Shown: one piece after another, positions 21,079 to 30,678 of the stretch
How the letters are laid out: each line of letters begins with the position of its first letter
How positions within the stretch are numbered: the first letter of the stretch is position 1
Source of the DNA: a virus
Virus record (IMG/VR): IMGVR_UViG_3300020404_002809
Span: 1 to 43,102 of that record
Reading direction: 5' to 3' (one strand)
DNA length: 43,102 bases
Notes under the pieces: model-generated
What the model was told of the DNA's origin: nothing
What the model saw: the letters and a program-made list of their open reading frames with translations, nothing else
Databases searched by the model: none
Position numbers and translations under genes: made by a program

Positions 21079-21924
21079 TTAAAATGGTAAGTCATCAACT
21101 TTATTTTCCTTTTTGTCATCAAACAAACTATCAAATTCATCTGTTTTAGTTTGTTTTACTTTTGAAGTATCTAAGCTAAAATTTGAAGCCGGCTTAGAAT
21201 CAGTATCAAATGATTCAGCAGGTTCTGAAATGATATCTCCTTCATCTCCAGCATCTTCAGGTGCTAGCCATTTTTCCAATGCAGATTTCATTTCATCAAA
21301 TGTATAACGCTTAAATAATTCTTCGGGATTAGGTTGTTCCTTTAACCAAGTATCTACAGTAGTAGAATCCTCACTAAGTGGTGAAGTTTTCAATCTAACT
21401 CTTACTGATGATTTATTATAAGGGGTTCCTGTTGCTTCAGGTCCTACTGTTTCTACAGTAAGATCTCTACCATTTACAATATCTGTGTAGTCTCCAATTT
21501 CATCATCAACAGCTAGTGCTAATAATTCTTCGTATACTAATTTTCCAAATTGCCATAATCTAACACCCATATCTTCTTCTCCTCTAACTACTACAGGGAC
21601 AAAAATACGGTTTTTAGCATCCAGCTTTTTAGCAAGTATATAATTTTCTTTATTATATTCTTCCCTTAGCTTTTGGGCAAATAAATGAATAGGGTCTTTT
21701 TCACCAAAATTTAAAGGTGAAATCATAACCTTATTTGTAATACCATAATAGAACTTAAGTTCTTTAAATGGGTTTTTACTATCAAAAGCAGATGGTACAA
21801 TTCTAATTTGTTGTTTACCTACTGTAGGTCTCCAAAAAATTTTAGTGTAATCTGTTTTTTGTGAATTCGAACTTGTTTTCTGTTGGAGTCCGTCCAACTT
21901 CTGTTTAAGTAATGATAAATCCAT
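21079..21924 (-). CDS. Single-stranded DNA-binding protein (T4 gp32-like)
   Basis: 281 aa. A gp32-like core includes YTKIFWRPTVGKQQIRIVPS and FKELKFYYGITNKVMISPLN, followed by VRLWQFGKLVYEELLALA. The C-terminus is acidic and disordered-looking and ends in VDDLPF, very like the D-D-D-I-P-F tip of bacterial SSB that recruits partner proteins. The zinc-finger Cys/His set of T4 gp32 is not seen. It is the first gene behind the promoter at 21952-21983 and heads the uvsX, nuclease, helicase and nrdBA run. Confidence 0.88.
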   Translation of the reverse strand: MDLSLLKQKLDGLQQKTSSNSQKTDYTKIFWRPTVGKQQIRIVPSAFDSKNPFKELKFYYGITNKVMISPLNFGEKDPIHLFAQKLREEYNKENYILAKKLDAKNRIFVPVVVRGEEDMGVRLWQFGKLVYEELLALAVDDEIGDYTDIVNGRDLTVETVGPEATGTPYNKSSVRVRLKTSPLSEDSTTVDTWLKEQPNPEELFKRYTFDEMKSALEKWLAPEDAGDEGDIISEPAESFDTDSKPASNFSLDTSKVKQTKTDEFDSLFDDKKENKVDDLPF

Positions 21925-21951
21925 AATTATAACTAATTTTTAAATGTAACT

Positions 21952-21983
21952 CTAATATACGAACCATAATTCGGGGGGCCAAA
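21952..21983 (-). promoter_or_regulatory. Host-type promoter for SSB/uvsX/helicase/nrd operon (P3)
   Basis: TTTG at 21983-21980, 20-nt spacer ending GTTCG, then TATATTAG at 21959-21952, 28 nt before the SSB ATG. It lies in the gap after the 155-aa gene. Confidence 0.8.
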
Positions 21984-22451
21984 CTATAGTTCAATAATTT
22001 TGTAAATTTTTGTATTTAATTGATTTAATTCATTGTGTTGGGTAAGTAAAACACAATTTCTATAATGCTGCCAATCTATTTTATAACTTGTATCAACTAC
22101 TCCTCCATTTAATTTCTTAATAAGCTCGTTTAATGCATTAATAGTATATAAAGTATTAGATTCTTTTTTACGATGGACTAATATAGTATTTTCAGGAATT
22201 GAATTTAAATTGGTCTGATCAACGTTATATGTAATAACATATTCATTTTTACCAACAATCTCTAAAACAAAAAGCTTATTATAAATAATATCATATTTAG
22301 CCCTTATATCTTTAATTAGTTCATCTAAACCGTCTAAATCGGTAAACGTACAAAAAAGTTTATTATTCAAATCTCCTAATATTTTGAGGTCTGTAATGAC
22401 ATCATATTCTGTATTATACATATTAGGATTATTTTGTAAAACTGTAGTCAT
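21984..22451 (-). CDS. Hypothetical protein downstream of the family-A polymerase
   Basis: 155 aa with no recognised domain. It reads as a small alpha/beta protein (NNKLFCTFTDLDGLDELIKD, NKLFVLEIVGKNEYVITYNV, a strand-rich middle) with a helical C-terminus. It may be a polymerase accessory factor because it overlaps the polymerase gene by 23 nt (alternative start MYNTEYDV would leave a 7-nt gap). It shares the polymerase promoter and ends just before the SSB promoter. Role unknown. Confidence 0.7.
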   Translation of the reverse strand: MTTVLQNNPNMYNTEYDVITDLKILGDLNNKLFCTFTDLDGLDELIKDIRAKYDIIYNKLFVLEIVGKNEYVITYNVDQTNLNSIPENTILVHRKKESNTLYTINALNELIKKLNGGVVDTSYKIDWQHYRNCVLLTQHNELNQLNTKIYKIIEL

Positions 22452-23700
22452 AACCTTCTATTTCTTTAATATTTAATTTATATTTTTTGAATATTTCTCT
22501 AATCTTTTCTAATGCTTCTACCTCTTCATCATCAACATCTAACAAAAACGAATCATAAGTATATAATACAAGTTTTGTTTTGCATCCCCTCAATATACAA
22601 AGCATATCCCATAATATCAACACATTCATAGAAGTTTCTAAATTTTGTAAAATATAATTAAATAATTTTTGTGGTTTCATATTACTTAATTTTTCTTTTT
22701 CATATCGGTACCCAGATATTTTACACTCTACAAACCCCTCGTTTTGAAATTTACTCCATATTTCTCCTACGTATTTTTCGATTTTTTTAAAAAACTCCAG
22801 GCTTTTATAATTTTCAAAAACGCCTCCATAGAGCTGTTTGAAGGTAAGTTCCTTCGATTTTTTATAATCCACTCCATATAAGGAAGCAAAATGAGCGTGA
22901 ATATCAACATTGGCAAAATCATAATTAATAAGACGAGCAGACAAGCTAGGGTGGTAAGCACTAATATCGATTTCCACAAACCTATTATTACGTGGTAGAA
23001 AACTTTTTCTACAACCATTTTCTTTATTAAGTGCGGCATAATTTACATGTTTAAATTTATTACTAGGTCTAGTAGTAGTTGTTTTTAAGTTGAACTGAGT
23101 GTAAGTGTATTCACTATCAATGGGATGGAAGTATTCTTCGAAGGTTGGTTTATGTATTCGAATTCCACTTCTCTCGATGGAGTTGAACACCACGGATACT
23201 CTATTGTTAAAGAAGTCATTATATTTTGTTGTTTCATAATTTATATTGTTTTTTAGATCTCCCCAAATCATCTCACACACTTCATAATGCTTTACAATTG
23301 GGATTATTTTATTTAATTCTTTATTATCACTATATTTTCTATAATACAATTCATGTGTTGGAGTTGTAGGTCGTATATACGTAGTAGGGGGTAAATTAAT
23401 GTCATAGAGAGCTTTTAGTGGGAAATAATGTAATATTTCTTTTTTATCTCTACAATATAGTTTTTCAAATTTATTTAATATCTCGTTTATACGCGTATTT
23501 AATGCATTTAAAGCTTCACTATGTGAAATACATACCATATAGCCTTTGCTTGCTTTAATCGGTCTAATATACACTAAACTTACGTTATTTAATACAGGAT
23601 GTATAATGTCATTATAGGGAATTATCTCTACAAAAGCTTCTTTATAACCACTATTTATTAAAACACTTAACTGTTCCTCGTTTTCTACAAGCCAGTACAT
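22429..23700 (-). CDS. Short divergent family-A DNA polymerase-like protein
   Basis: 423 aa, far shorter than typical PolA-type enzymes. Family-A signatures are recognisable: FNSIERSGIRIHK at about 172-184 (entry to the palm), LKTTTTRPSN (compare T-x-T-G-R), motif A FVEIDISAYHPSLSARL with Asp245, NVDIHAHFASLYG, a motif-B-like KSKELTFKQLYGG, and motif C as LYTYDSFLLDV with Asp383 (Y-D-S where most have H-D-E). The first ~165 residues keep only a vague exonuclease-like region and lack obvious D-x-E exonuclease carboxylates. It may be a replicative or a lesion/repair enzyme; a full-length polymerase could lie outside the window. Confidence 0.75.
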   Translation of the reverse strand: MYWLVENEEQLSVLINSGYKEAFVEIIPYNDIIHPVLNNVSLVYIRPIKASKGYMVCISHSEALNALNTRINEILNKFEKLYCRDKKEILHYFPLKALYDINLPPTTYIRPTTPTHELYYRKYSDNKELNKIIPIVKHYEVCEMIWGDLKNNINYETTKYNDFFNNRVSVVFNSIERSGIRIHKPTFEEYFHPIDSEYTYTQFNLKTTTTRPSNKFKHVNYAALNKENGCRKSFLPRNNRFVEIDISAYHPSLSARLINYDFANVDIHAHFASLYGVDYKKSKELTFKQLYGGVFENYKSLEFFKKIEKYVGEIWSKFQNEGFVECKISGYRYEKEKLSNMKPQKLFNYILQNLETSMNVLILWDMLCILRGCKTKLVLYTYDSFLLDVDDEEVEALEKIREIFKKYKLNIKEIEGYDYSFTK

Positions 23701-23716
23701 ATAACCTAATTTGCTC

Positions 23717-23748
23717 TAAATATACGAAACTATTTAGTAACCTCCACC
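23717..23748 (-). promoter_or_regulatory. Weaker member of the promoter family (polymerase gene, P4)
   Basis: Minus strand TTTCGTATATTTA with the -7 element at 23724-23717. At the expected -33 position the sequence is GGTG instead of TTTG. It lies in the gap before the polymerase-like gene; other factors may be needed. Confidence 0.5.
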
Positions 23749-24654
23749 CCCTCCTATAGATCCTCCAGAATAATTTACAGGTGGTGCAAGTGAAGGCGTA
23801 TCATCTACAGAACCTGTTTGAATTGTTGGTTCTATTGGGTTTAATATTGAACCTGTTGTTATAAATTCTAAAAATTCATGAGGTGTTGGAACATGTTGAG
23901 CCCCTACCATAGGTCCTTTTTCTGGATGGATGTGGTAAAAACCAATATATGGTTTTTTACTTTTAGAAAATCTTAATTCAGTGCCATCACTATATAAATT
24001 TTCATTACTTCCATATTTAAAATATTTATCATATTTACCTTCAAAATATTTTGAAAATCCTGGGAGTTTTTCTTTAGATTGTTTTAATCTAACTAAGTTA
24101 AAATTTGTTTTGGAACATTTTTCTTTATCCCCACTAATCATCCATGTTAGGAAAATTGGGGTGAATAAATCATGTTGAATTAAAGATGATTGGTCTTTCA
24201 AAGAATCAAAATCAAATTTATTTGTTTCTATTGTTTGTTGTGTAGAGTTTTTATACCCAAAATACCTAGTAAATTCTCCTAACTCATATTCTTCATCTGT
24301 TGGAGTTGGGGCAATAGATCTTGGTGGGGATGGTGCTGTTGGTTGGTCTGGTACTACAGAATAAATACCTCCTTTTTCTATCTCATAGTAACTATTCCTA
24401 TTATCATCATCAGAAGGAGTAAATTCACTTGCTGGGGATAGTGTGGTGTTTGGTAGTTTTGGTTTTATAGAATTAGATACACTAATTCGAGATAGTTTTT
24501 CAGTTGGTCTATCGTTAGGGGATTTGTTTGAATAAGCATCTCCATTAGAAGTTATATAATAAGGCCCAATATATACTTTACTAGTTGAGGCTATTATAAA
24601 TTCATTACCATTAGTATATAAATTAGTTGTTATTTGGGATTTTGGATAATACAT
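23734..24654 (-). CDS. Putative virion/baseplate-associated protein (306 aa)
   Basis: The protein begins MYYPKSQITTNLYTNGNEFI, with a repeated Tyr/Gly-rich segment (YIGPYYITSNGDAYSN) and a second half with GFYHIHPEKGPMVGAQHV followed by a Pro/Gly-rich end (GGSIGGGGGY). No enzyme motif is seen; the low-complexity Pro-rich linker (PTAPSPPRSIAPTPT) is typical of phage structural proteins. It is the last gene of the tail/baseplate unit, 10 nt after the large baseplate gene, and is followed by the polymerase promoter. Role in the baseplate or neck is inferred. Confidence 0.65.
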   Translation of the reverse strand: MYYPKSQITTNLYTNGNEFIIASTSKVYIGPYYITSNGDAYSNKSPNDRPTEKLSRISVSNSIKPKLPNTTLSPASEFTPSDDDNRNSYYEIEKGGIYSVVPDQPTAPSPPRSIAPTPTDEEYELGEFTRYFGYKNSTQQTIETNKFDFDSLKDQSSLIQHDLFTPIFLTWMISGDKEKCSKTNFNLVRLKQSKEKLPGFSKYFEGKYDKYFKYGSNENLYSDGTELRFSKSKKPYIGFYHIHPEKGPMVGAQHVPTPHEFLEFITTGSILNPIEPTIQTGSVDDTPSLAPPVNYSGGSIGGGGGY

Positions 24655-24664
24655 AATCTATATT

Positions 24665-27600
24665 TTAAACATTTGCTTCTGATGATTCCCCTCCTTCTGT
24701 TGGTGCTCTCATCCCACCAGCTTTATAATAGGCTGCAGTATAAGGATACGAAGGAGGATCACTTTCTTTCCACCCATTTGATTTCCAAATTTGATATTGT
24801 GCCTGAGCTGTTGCAATTAATTGTGATATTTTATCAGCTGGAGGGCGTATTGCTCCAAATACATGTTTACCAAATCCATAATCTGCTCTTATTGCCCCAT
24901 TTGTTTTATATGTTGTAGAAAATTGGCTTCCAACAGAAATTGTGATGGGTTTAGTTGATAATTTATATCTTAATACCCTTGATACTTTATTTCCAACATT
25001 ACCACCTATAGTATATACATCCTCACCGTTTATTTCCACTACTATATCACTATGAGTAGAACCTTTATATTCTTTTGTTGAATCTTGAAAGGAAACTTCT
25101 GAATAATAGTTATCATTCATAACACCATCTTTATTTTTTCTATTATAGACTATAATATCACCTACTTGTATTCCCTTAAAATCACTAAAACCACTTGTAC
25201 CATCATTATAAACTGTATCAACATTAAATTTACTATATGAATATATTGTTCTTTTATTTAGATCTGAATTTATAGTTTTTTTATCTCCATATTGATATGT
25301 TGTTCCCTCTCTAGGATCAAAGGCAACAAAACCATCACCTGCAGGTTTTACTTCTAAATCTGCTTTTGTAGAATTTTGTTTATAATAAGTCATAAATTTT
25401 CTATGAGCGGATGAATATCTAAATTGGATACCATTTGATCTAGATAAATAAGAAATAAAACAAGCACTCCAAGGTTGTTTTACTACATAAACAGAATATG
25501 CAGCTACATTTGTTACACTAGGTAATGTTACATTAATATTTAAGAATGCAAATAAGCCTTCATCTATAACCCTTACTTCTGTAGGTTGTGAAGGTGGTAT
25601 ACTTAAAGTACTTATTGAAGTTTCCCAATTATTATCCGATATTTTATGGTCTACAGACTCTATAATAAAATCTAAAGAAGTACTATTTCCTTGAGTAAAT
25701 TGACTTGGTAAAAAACGAGTTACAACAGGTAATTTATTATATATTTTTATACCCGATAGTCCTAGCATATCAATTGTTAAACTTAAGGGGATAAATCCTT
25801 CTCTTTGGGATGATGTATTTGTTACTTTAAATATTTTTTCATCTCTTTTTTGAATATAACTTCTAAAAGCTTGTTTTAAAGAAGTATAGAAATTTTTATT
25901 TTCAAAATCAAGATATTTTGCTTCACTTTCTAAAAATACAGGTTGACCCCCTCCTGCTATACCACCAAAAGCATATGCTAATAATTCTTTATATCCCGTT
26001 CCTTTAAAGCTAGATTCAAATTGTGTTTTAGTTTGAATATTTTTATTAGAATTTAACCATTGTCTGTAGTCACGTTTAAAATCTCCAAGAGTTAAATCAT
26101 TTCCCGTGTAATTTCCAATTCTTACGTCTCTAGTTTCCTCATATCCAAAGAGTTCTCCATCTACATTCCAATCTGTTTCAGTATCTTTTCCTTCATCACT
26201 ATCATACTCTCCTTTCCAATACTTTTCTAATTCAGCATCATCAATTTTTTCTTCTTCTTCTTGTAGTTGTGTTGTGTCTATATCTACTTTAGGAGAAATT
26301 ATTTGGGGAGTAAATCTATCTTGTAATCCTGCATTCCAAGTTGAAAAAGCTGTTCCATCTGTTAAAGCAGTATTTGATTTCCCTGCTGTAGAACCTATAG
26401 CTAATGAAGTTGCTAATGAAGAATCAATTTTACTTTCAAAAGAAAAATTATAAACAAAATTTGATTTTTTTACTTTGCCACTGGTATTGTACCCAAACAA
26501 TTCAAAAGGTACTTTTTTAACTTTTGGTATAGCAGGGATTAATTTATTTAAAATACTATTATTACCTTTAGGTTGTACTTGATCAATAAATACTATTTGG
26601 TTTCCATTTTTGATAATAGGTTGGATTTGATTGACATCCCCTAAAGCTGAGTTTATCCCATCGCATATTCCTACTAAAAATTTGTAAAGAGTTAATTCTC
26701 CTTTATCATTTATATTTTTTTTAAGTTGTTGTTTTATGAATTTAAAATTCAAGTATATATTCATAAATTGCCCATAATATAAGTCAGCACCATTTTCTGT
26801 TTCTAATACAAAATAATCTTTTATATAGGATTTACTAAAAGTTGCTGGTCTGCCTACATCATCTTGTATTAACCCAAGGAAAGAGGGTTTAATAAAACAA
26901 GTTCCTAAATCGTAAGATATTTGGTTTGGTTGAGCACTTACTATATTAGTACTTTCATCTAGGTTAAAATCAACTAAGGGATAGGTGGTTTTACCTACTA
27001 CTAAAGGAATAGTATATTCAACAATTTTTTCTAATAATTCTTTAACAGTACAGAAATTTTTAGTAAGTTGTTTCCCTTCACCTCCCCAACCAGTAATAAA
27101 TTCTTTTTTTATAACATAACTACCCCCATTATAATTAATTGAACATAAATTTATATATCTGCCATTTCCTGTTACTGCATTATTTCCATAAGTTGCTATG
27201 TAAGAATCTAACCATTTATCAAGAACAGTATATCCAGTAGGGGTAACATTGCTAGTACCATCTTCATTATAGGTAGTGCCTACTTTATCTGCTGGTACAT
27301 TTACTGTTAAAGATTCAACTACATCCCCTAATGTATATAATTCTAAAGTAATATCATAGGTACCATCAGGTGAAAAAGACCAACTAAAATTAGTTACTCT
27401 TCCAAAAAACCCATCATAATTTCCATTATATTTTGCTCTTAAAAAATTAATACTATCTAATACCTCTCTTTGATCACGGACTTGGTTTTGAAAAAAAGAG
27501 GGAGCGCGTTTAGAGTGATTCCCTTCTACAAGTGTTGTCCCCATATTTTGCTTTTTTCCATTATTATCTACATAAATACTATGGCCCCATTCTAGTAACA

Positions 27601-28396
27601 TAGTAAACCCTAGTCTCATATATAATAGCTCTAATAATTCAAATTGGAATTGGTTAAAAGCCTTTATTTCAACTGTAGCACTTCTAATAGAACCTCTATT
27701 TACACATTTTATTTCAGCAGATATTATACCGGGCATAGGTTGTCTTCCAAATTTACTGCCTCCTAATCCATAAGCTGATGTTTCATCCCAAACAGTTTTT
27801 CCACCACCACTAATTCCAAATCTTTGGTTTAATTTTCCACCTGATAAGGAAGATAAACCATTAAATAAAACAGCATTTTTAGCTAAAGTATTAGTATTTT
27901 TGAATCTTTTAATTTCTGTATTTGTAAACCCTAATCTTTTTAACTTATTCTTAGCTGATTTTGCTTGGAGTTTGTTATTAGCTTTTATTTGTTCATTAAT
28001 GGTTTTTAGTTTTTCTTTATTAGCCTTTACTGCTTCATTATTTTTAACAACAACATTTACATCATCATCACCAGTGGAAACACCTACATAACCATTTGAT
28101 GCAGAAGATTGTTCTTCAGTTAAAGGGCCTACTAAGGTTTCGTCTACAGGGGTAATAGTTTCATCTCCTATTGTAACCCCTTCCCCTGCCACAAACTCTT
28201 CTTGTGTAACTTCAGGTGAAGGTTGAAAAATGTCAACCCCAGAAGCTAATTTTAAAAAGGAAGTAGATGAATTTAACATTTGTATGTCTAAATCACTTCT
28301 ATTTCCTTTATATCCTTTACCTTGAAGGATTTGTCTTTGTTCTATTTGGTTAAAAACAAATGGGAAAAATGGTTCTCCAATTAAATTTCCTGTCAT
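24665..28396 (-). CDS. Large baseplate hub-type protein with DUF2272-like peptidase domain
   Basis: 1243 aa. The N-terminal two thirds are beta-rich with tail-hub-like segments (ATVEIKAFNQFQFELLELLY, RLGFTMLLEWGHSIYVDNN). At about residues 980-1180 a distinct domain carries PWSACFISYLSRSNG, then H-rich SSAHRKFM, GDIIVYNRKN, and HSDIVVEINGEDVYTIGGNV. This pattern of W-S-A-C, His and G-G-N matches DUF2272-type wall-hydrolase-like domains. Such a fusion would let the tail tip open peptidoglycan during infection. It overlaps nothing but is 2 nt from the LysM-like gene. Confidence 0.75.
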   Translation of the reverse strand: MTGNLIGEPFFPFVFNQIEQRQILQGKGYKGNRSDLDIQMLNSSTSFLKLASGVDIFQPSPEVTQEEFVAGEGVTIGDETITPVDETLVGPLTEEQSSASNGYVGVSTGDDDVNVVVKNNEAVKANKEKLKTINEQIKANNKLQAKSAKNKLKRLGFTNTEIKRFKNTNTLAKNAVLFNGLSSLSGGKLNQRFGISGGGKTVWDETSAYGLGGSKFGRQPMPGIISAEIKCVNRGSIRSATVEIKAFNQFQFELLELLYMRLGFTMLLEWGHSIYVDNNGKKQNMGTTLVEGNHSKRAPSFFQNQVRDQREVLDSINFLRAKYNGNYDGFFGRVTNFSWSFSPDGTYDITLELYTLGDVVESLTVNVPADKVGTTYNEDGTSNVTPTGYTVLDKWLDSYIATYGNNAVTGNGRYINLCSINYNGGSYVIKKEFITGWGGEGKQLTKNFCTVKELLEKIVEYTIPLVVGKTTYPLVDFNLDESTNIVSAQPNQISYDLGTCFIKPSFLGLIQDDVGRPATFSKSYIKDYFVLETENGADLYYGQFMNIYLNFKFIKQQLKKNINDKGELTLYKFLVGICDGINSALGDVNQIQPIIKNGNQIVFIDQVQPKGNNSILNKLIPAIPKVKKVPFELFGYNTSGKVKKSNFVYNFSFESKIDSSLATSLAIGSTAGKSNTALTDGTAFSTWNAGLQDRFTPQIISPKVDIDTTQLQEEEEKIDDAELEKYWKGEYDSDEGKDTETDWNVDGELFGYEETRDVRIGNYTGNDLTLGDFKRDYRQWLNSNKNIQTKTQFESSFKGTGYKELLAYAFGGIAGGGQPVFLESEAKYLDFENKNFYTSLKQAFRSYIQKRDEKIFKVTNTSSQREGFIPLSLTIDMLGLSGIKIYNKLPVVTRFLPSQFTQGNSTSLDFIIESVDHKISDNNWETSISTLSIPPSQPTEVRVIDEGLFAFLNINVTLPSVTNVAAYSVYVVKQPWSACFISYLSRSNGIQFRYSSAHRKFMTYYKQNSTKADLEVKPAGDGFVAFDPREGTTYQYGDKKTINSDLNKRTIYSYSKFNVDTVYNDGTSGFSDFKGIQVGDIIVYNRKNKDGVMNDNYYSEVSFQDSTKEYKGSTHSDIVVEINGEDVYTIGGNVGNKVSRVLRYKLSTKPITISVGSQFSTTYKTNGAIRADYGFGKHVFGAIRPPADKISQLIATAQAQYQIWKSNGWKESDPPSYPYTAAYYKAGGMRAPTEGGESSEANV

Positions 28397-28398
28397 AA

Positions 28399-28701
28399 CT
28401 ATCTTGCATTTATTACTTGTTGTTGTGCCATTACCCCAGCTATATTTGTTGGAATTCTAATCTGTACTCCAATAGGTGGAAAATATGAATTTTGGTTTAG
28501 TGCAGGGTTTGATGTAGAAATTACCCACCATAAAGAAGAATCCCCATAGTATTGTTGGGCTAATTGATCATATCTATCTCCTTCTTGTGTAATAACATAG
28601 ATATCATCCGAACTTAAAGGGGGTACTGGGTATTTGGTTGACCCATAAAATTCCCTTCCTCTTGATGTTTTAAATATTCTTGTATTATTATATCTACTCA
28701 T
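28399..28701 (-). CDS. LysM-containing baseplate wedge protein (gp53-like)
   Basis: 100 aa. The middle (DRYDQLAQQYYGDSSLWWVI, then NPALNQN) has the LysM-type G-D-x-x-x-x-L-A-x-x-Y-x-x-D pattern, with a terminal I-P strand (IGVQIRIPT). LysM modules bind peptidoglycan or act as small structural folds; in T4 a LysM-like fold occurs in baseplate gp53. The small size and the location between large baseplate proteins fit that role. Confidence 0.8.
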   Translation of the reverse strand: MSRYNNTRIFKTSRGREFYGSTKYPVPPLSSDDIYVITQEGDRYDQLAQQYYGDSSLWWVISTSNPALNQNSYFPPIGVQIRIPTNIAGVMAQQQVINAR

Positions 28702-28712
28702 TTTTATTATCT

Positions 28713-30674
28713 TTACATCCCACCTATACCCATGTAACTTTCCATATTACTATTATTAACGCCTTGGGATTGCTCACTATTATTAACTTGTTGTTCTTGT
28801 TTTTCTTCTTTTGGTTGGGGTCTTACAAAATTATTAGAAGCATAATTATTATTTTTAGCATTTTTTAATGCTATAAATCTTTCTTGTCCAAATTTCGAAA
28901 TATAATTTCCTCCTCCTTTTACTTTTTCCCCAAAGTATGTGTTACTTTGTAATTTAGGAACAAAATTATGTATTGGTATAAAATTAAATCCGGTTACACT
29001 TACATAATGGGCTAATTCTTTAGTTTTAAGTCCTCCATCTTCTACACCTGTCTGGCTATCTATATCAATTTCATATGGGGATTCTTTTATAGGTGATATA
29101 TTTAAACCAGTAATTATTCCCGGTTGTTCATAACAATAACCTCCCATAGTTAAATATGCAATATTTCCTTGCATATAACCTTCTTTACTATAATTTGGGG
29201 CTAAACTAGAAGCTAAATAATTTAATTTTTGATACATTGGGATTAATTCATCAATTGATAGAGCAGCAACTGTCCAAGCCATAGATATTGTTCTTTCAAA
29301 ACCCCCATATCTATGAAATGCTTCACCTCTACCCATAAAATTTTGTTTGCTCCAATTAGCGGAATAATTATCTGAGAATGAATCTATAAAAGATCTAAAA
29401 TGAATATAAGTTTTATATGGAGTAGAAACATTAGTTTCTTCATTAGGAGGAGATGGGTATGATTTATTATTATCCATTATTCCAATTCTAAACTTAACTA
29501 AATCATTAATTTCGGCAGTATCAGAATTCATCTGAGTGCCTTGGTATAGGGGTAAAGCATTAATTTTATCTAATGGACCAGAGGGTTTTCCTCCTTCTTG
29601 TACACCAATATTATAATTAATAAGATTTCTGCCTTTTCTACCAGGGTCTCCCATATTTACCCTTCCTGTTATGGTTTGATTTGGCTCATTATAATTTAAA
29701 GAGGTAGATAAAATATCTTTAGGACCACCACCACTTGTTTGGGTTCCAATTAAAGATTTTCTAAAATCTGATTGTGTTTGTCCTTTTGAAGTATAAACCC
29801 CATATCTTTCATCAGTAGTATTTACACCTGCTCTTGATATAATATTGGACATATTTAAAACATAACTATTTGGAGTTTTATAATCTTGAGAAAATATTGT
29901 TCTTCCAATTCCTGTTTCTCCAACTCCTGCAAAGGAACCAGGTCCTCCCGTGTATCTAAGTATTTCGTTAGGATTTTGAGAAATATTTAAACCATTATTA
30001 CCATTAATTGGTTTAATTAAATTATTAAGTACCCCTCCAAAAAATCCTCCTACTCCGCTACTTGTAATTTTATCTAAAAAGGATTCTACAGGGTTATTAG
30101 CAGCATTTGATTGGCCAATTGCTATTTTAGTATCTCTTAATTCAACTAATCTATTTTCACTTATAGATTGATATTGAGGAACTTGTTTTACATATAATGC
30201 TTGATCCAAAGGTAAATCAGCATCTAATATATTATCAAGAAACCCAATTCCAGTATTGGCTCCAGCTGCAGTAGTATTTCTAAAAGGGTTAATTCCTTGT
30301 TTTAATAAATGTCCACCTTCAGCATTAACCGCTATTTGAGCTAAAGTTGATGTTGGTAAATAAACTCCATCATTAATAGGATTAAAACTAATATCTCCTT
30401 TTGTTTGGATTTTTACACTAGTACGTGATAATAAATTTTGCTTAGCTGCAAATTGTAATCCTTTTGGTGTTAACATAAATTGACCTATTCTAGATAAGTC
30501 ATCTCCTGTTCTACTTAAAGTATTAGCTCTTAAAAGGAAGTCAGGACCACCAGTATCCCCAGGGGTACTGTTAACGGAATCTGTAACAAAAGGTTCTTTG
30601 CTACTTCCTCCACCTATGCGGTCTTTACCATACCTTAAAGATTTAAGGTCGGTTGTTAAATCCAAAAGAGCCAT
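28713..30674 (-). CDS. Baseplate/tube-initiator-like structural protein (653 aa)
   Basis: It contains a long N-terminal half rich in Gly/Asn, and a C-terminal core with GEAFHRYGGFERTISMAWTV, MYQKLNYLASSLAPNYSKEG, YMQGNIAYLTMGGYCYEQPG and later YVSVTGFNFIPIHNFVPKL. These resemble the tail-tube initiator or baseplate cap proteins (T4 gp48/gp54-type) found in T4-like phages. The final 40 residues are Gln/Asn-rich (KEEKQEQQVNNSEQSQG). It is co-directional with the baseplate genes and is separated by 4 nt from the small 67-aa gene. No enzymatic motif. Confidence 0.7.
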   Translation of the reverse strand: MALLDLTTDLKSLRYGKDRIGGGSSKEPFVTDSVNSTPGDTGGPDFLLRANTLSRTGDDLSRIGQFMLTPKGLQFAAKQNLLSRTSVKIQTKGDISFNPINDGVYLPTSTLAQIAVNAEGGHLLKQGINPFRNTTAAGANTGIGFLDNILDADLPLDQALYVKQVPQYQSISENRLVELRDTKIAIGQSNAANNPVESFLDKITSSGVGGFFGGVLNNLIKPINGNNGLNISQNPNEILRYTGGPGSFAGVGETGIGRTIFSQDYKTPNSYVLNMSNIISRAGVNTTDERYGVYTSKGQTQSDFRKSLIGTQTSGGGPKDILSTSLNYNEPNQTITGRVNMGDPGRKGRNLINYNIGVQEGGKPSGPLDKINALPLYQGTQMNSDTAEINDLVKFRIGIMDNNKSYPSPPNEETNVSTPYKTYIHFRSFIDSFSDNYSANWSKQNFMGRGEAFHRYGGFERTISMAWTVAALSIDELIPMYQKLNYLASSLAPNYSKEGYMQGNIAYLTMGGYCYEQPGIITGLNISPIKESPYEIDIDSQTGVEDGGLKTKELAHYVSVTGFNFIPIHNFVPKLQSNTYFGEKVKGGGNYISKFGQERFIALKNAKNNNYASNNFVRPQPKEEKQEQQVNNSEQSQGVNNSNMESYMGIGGM

Positions 30675-30678
30675 ATTT

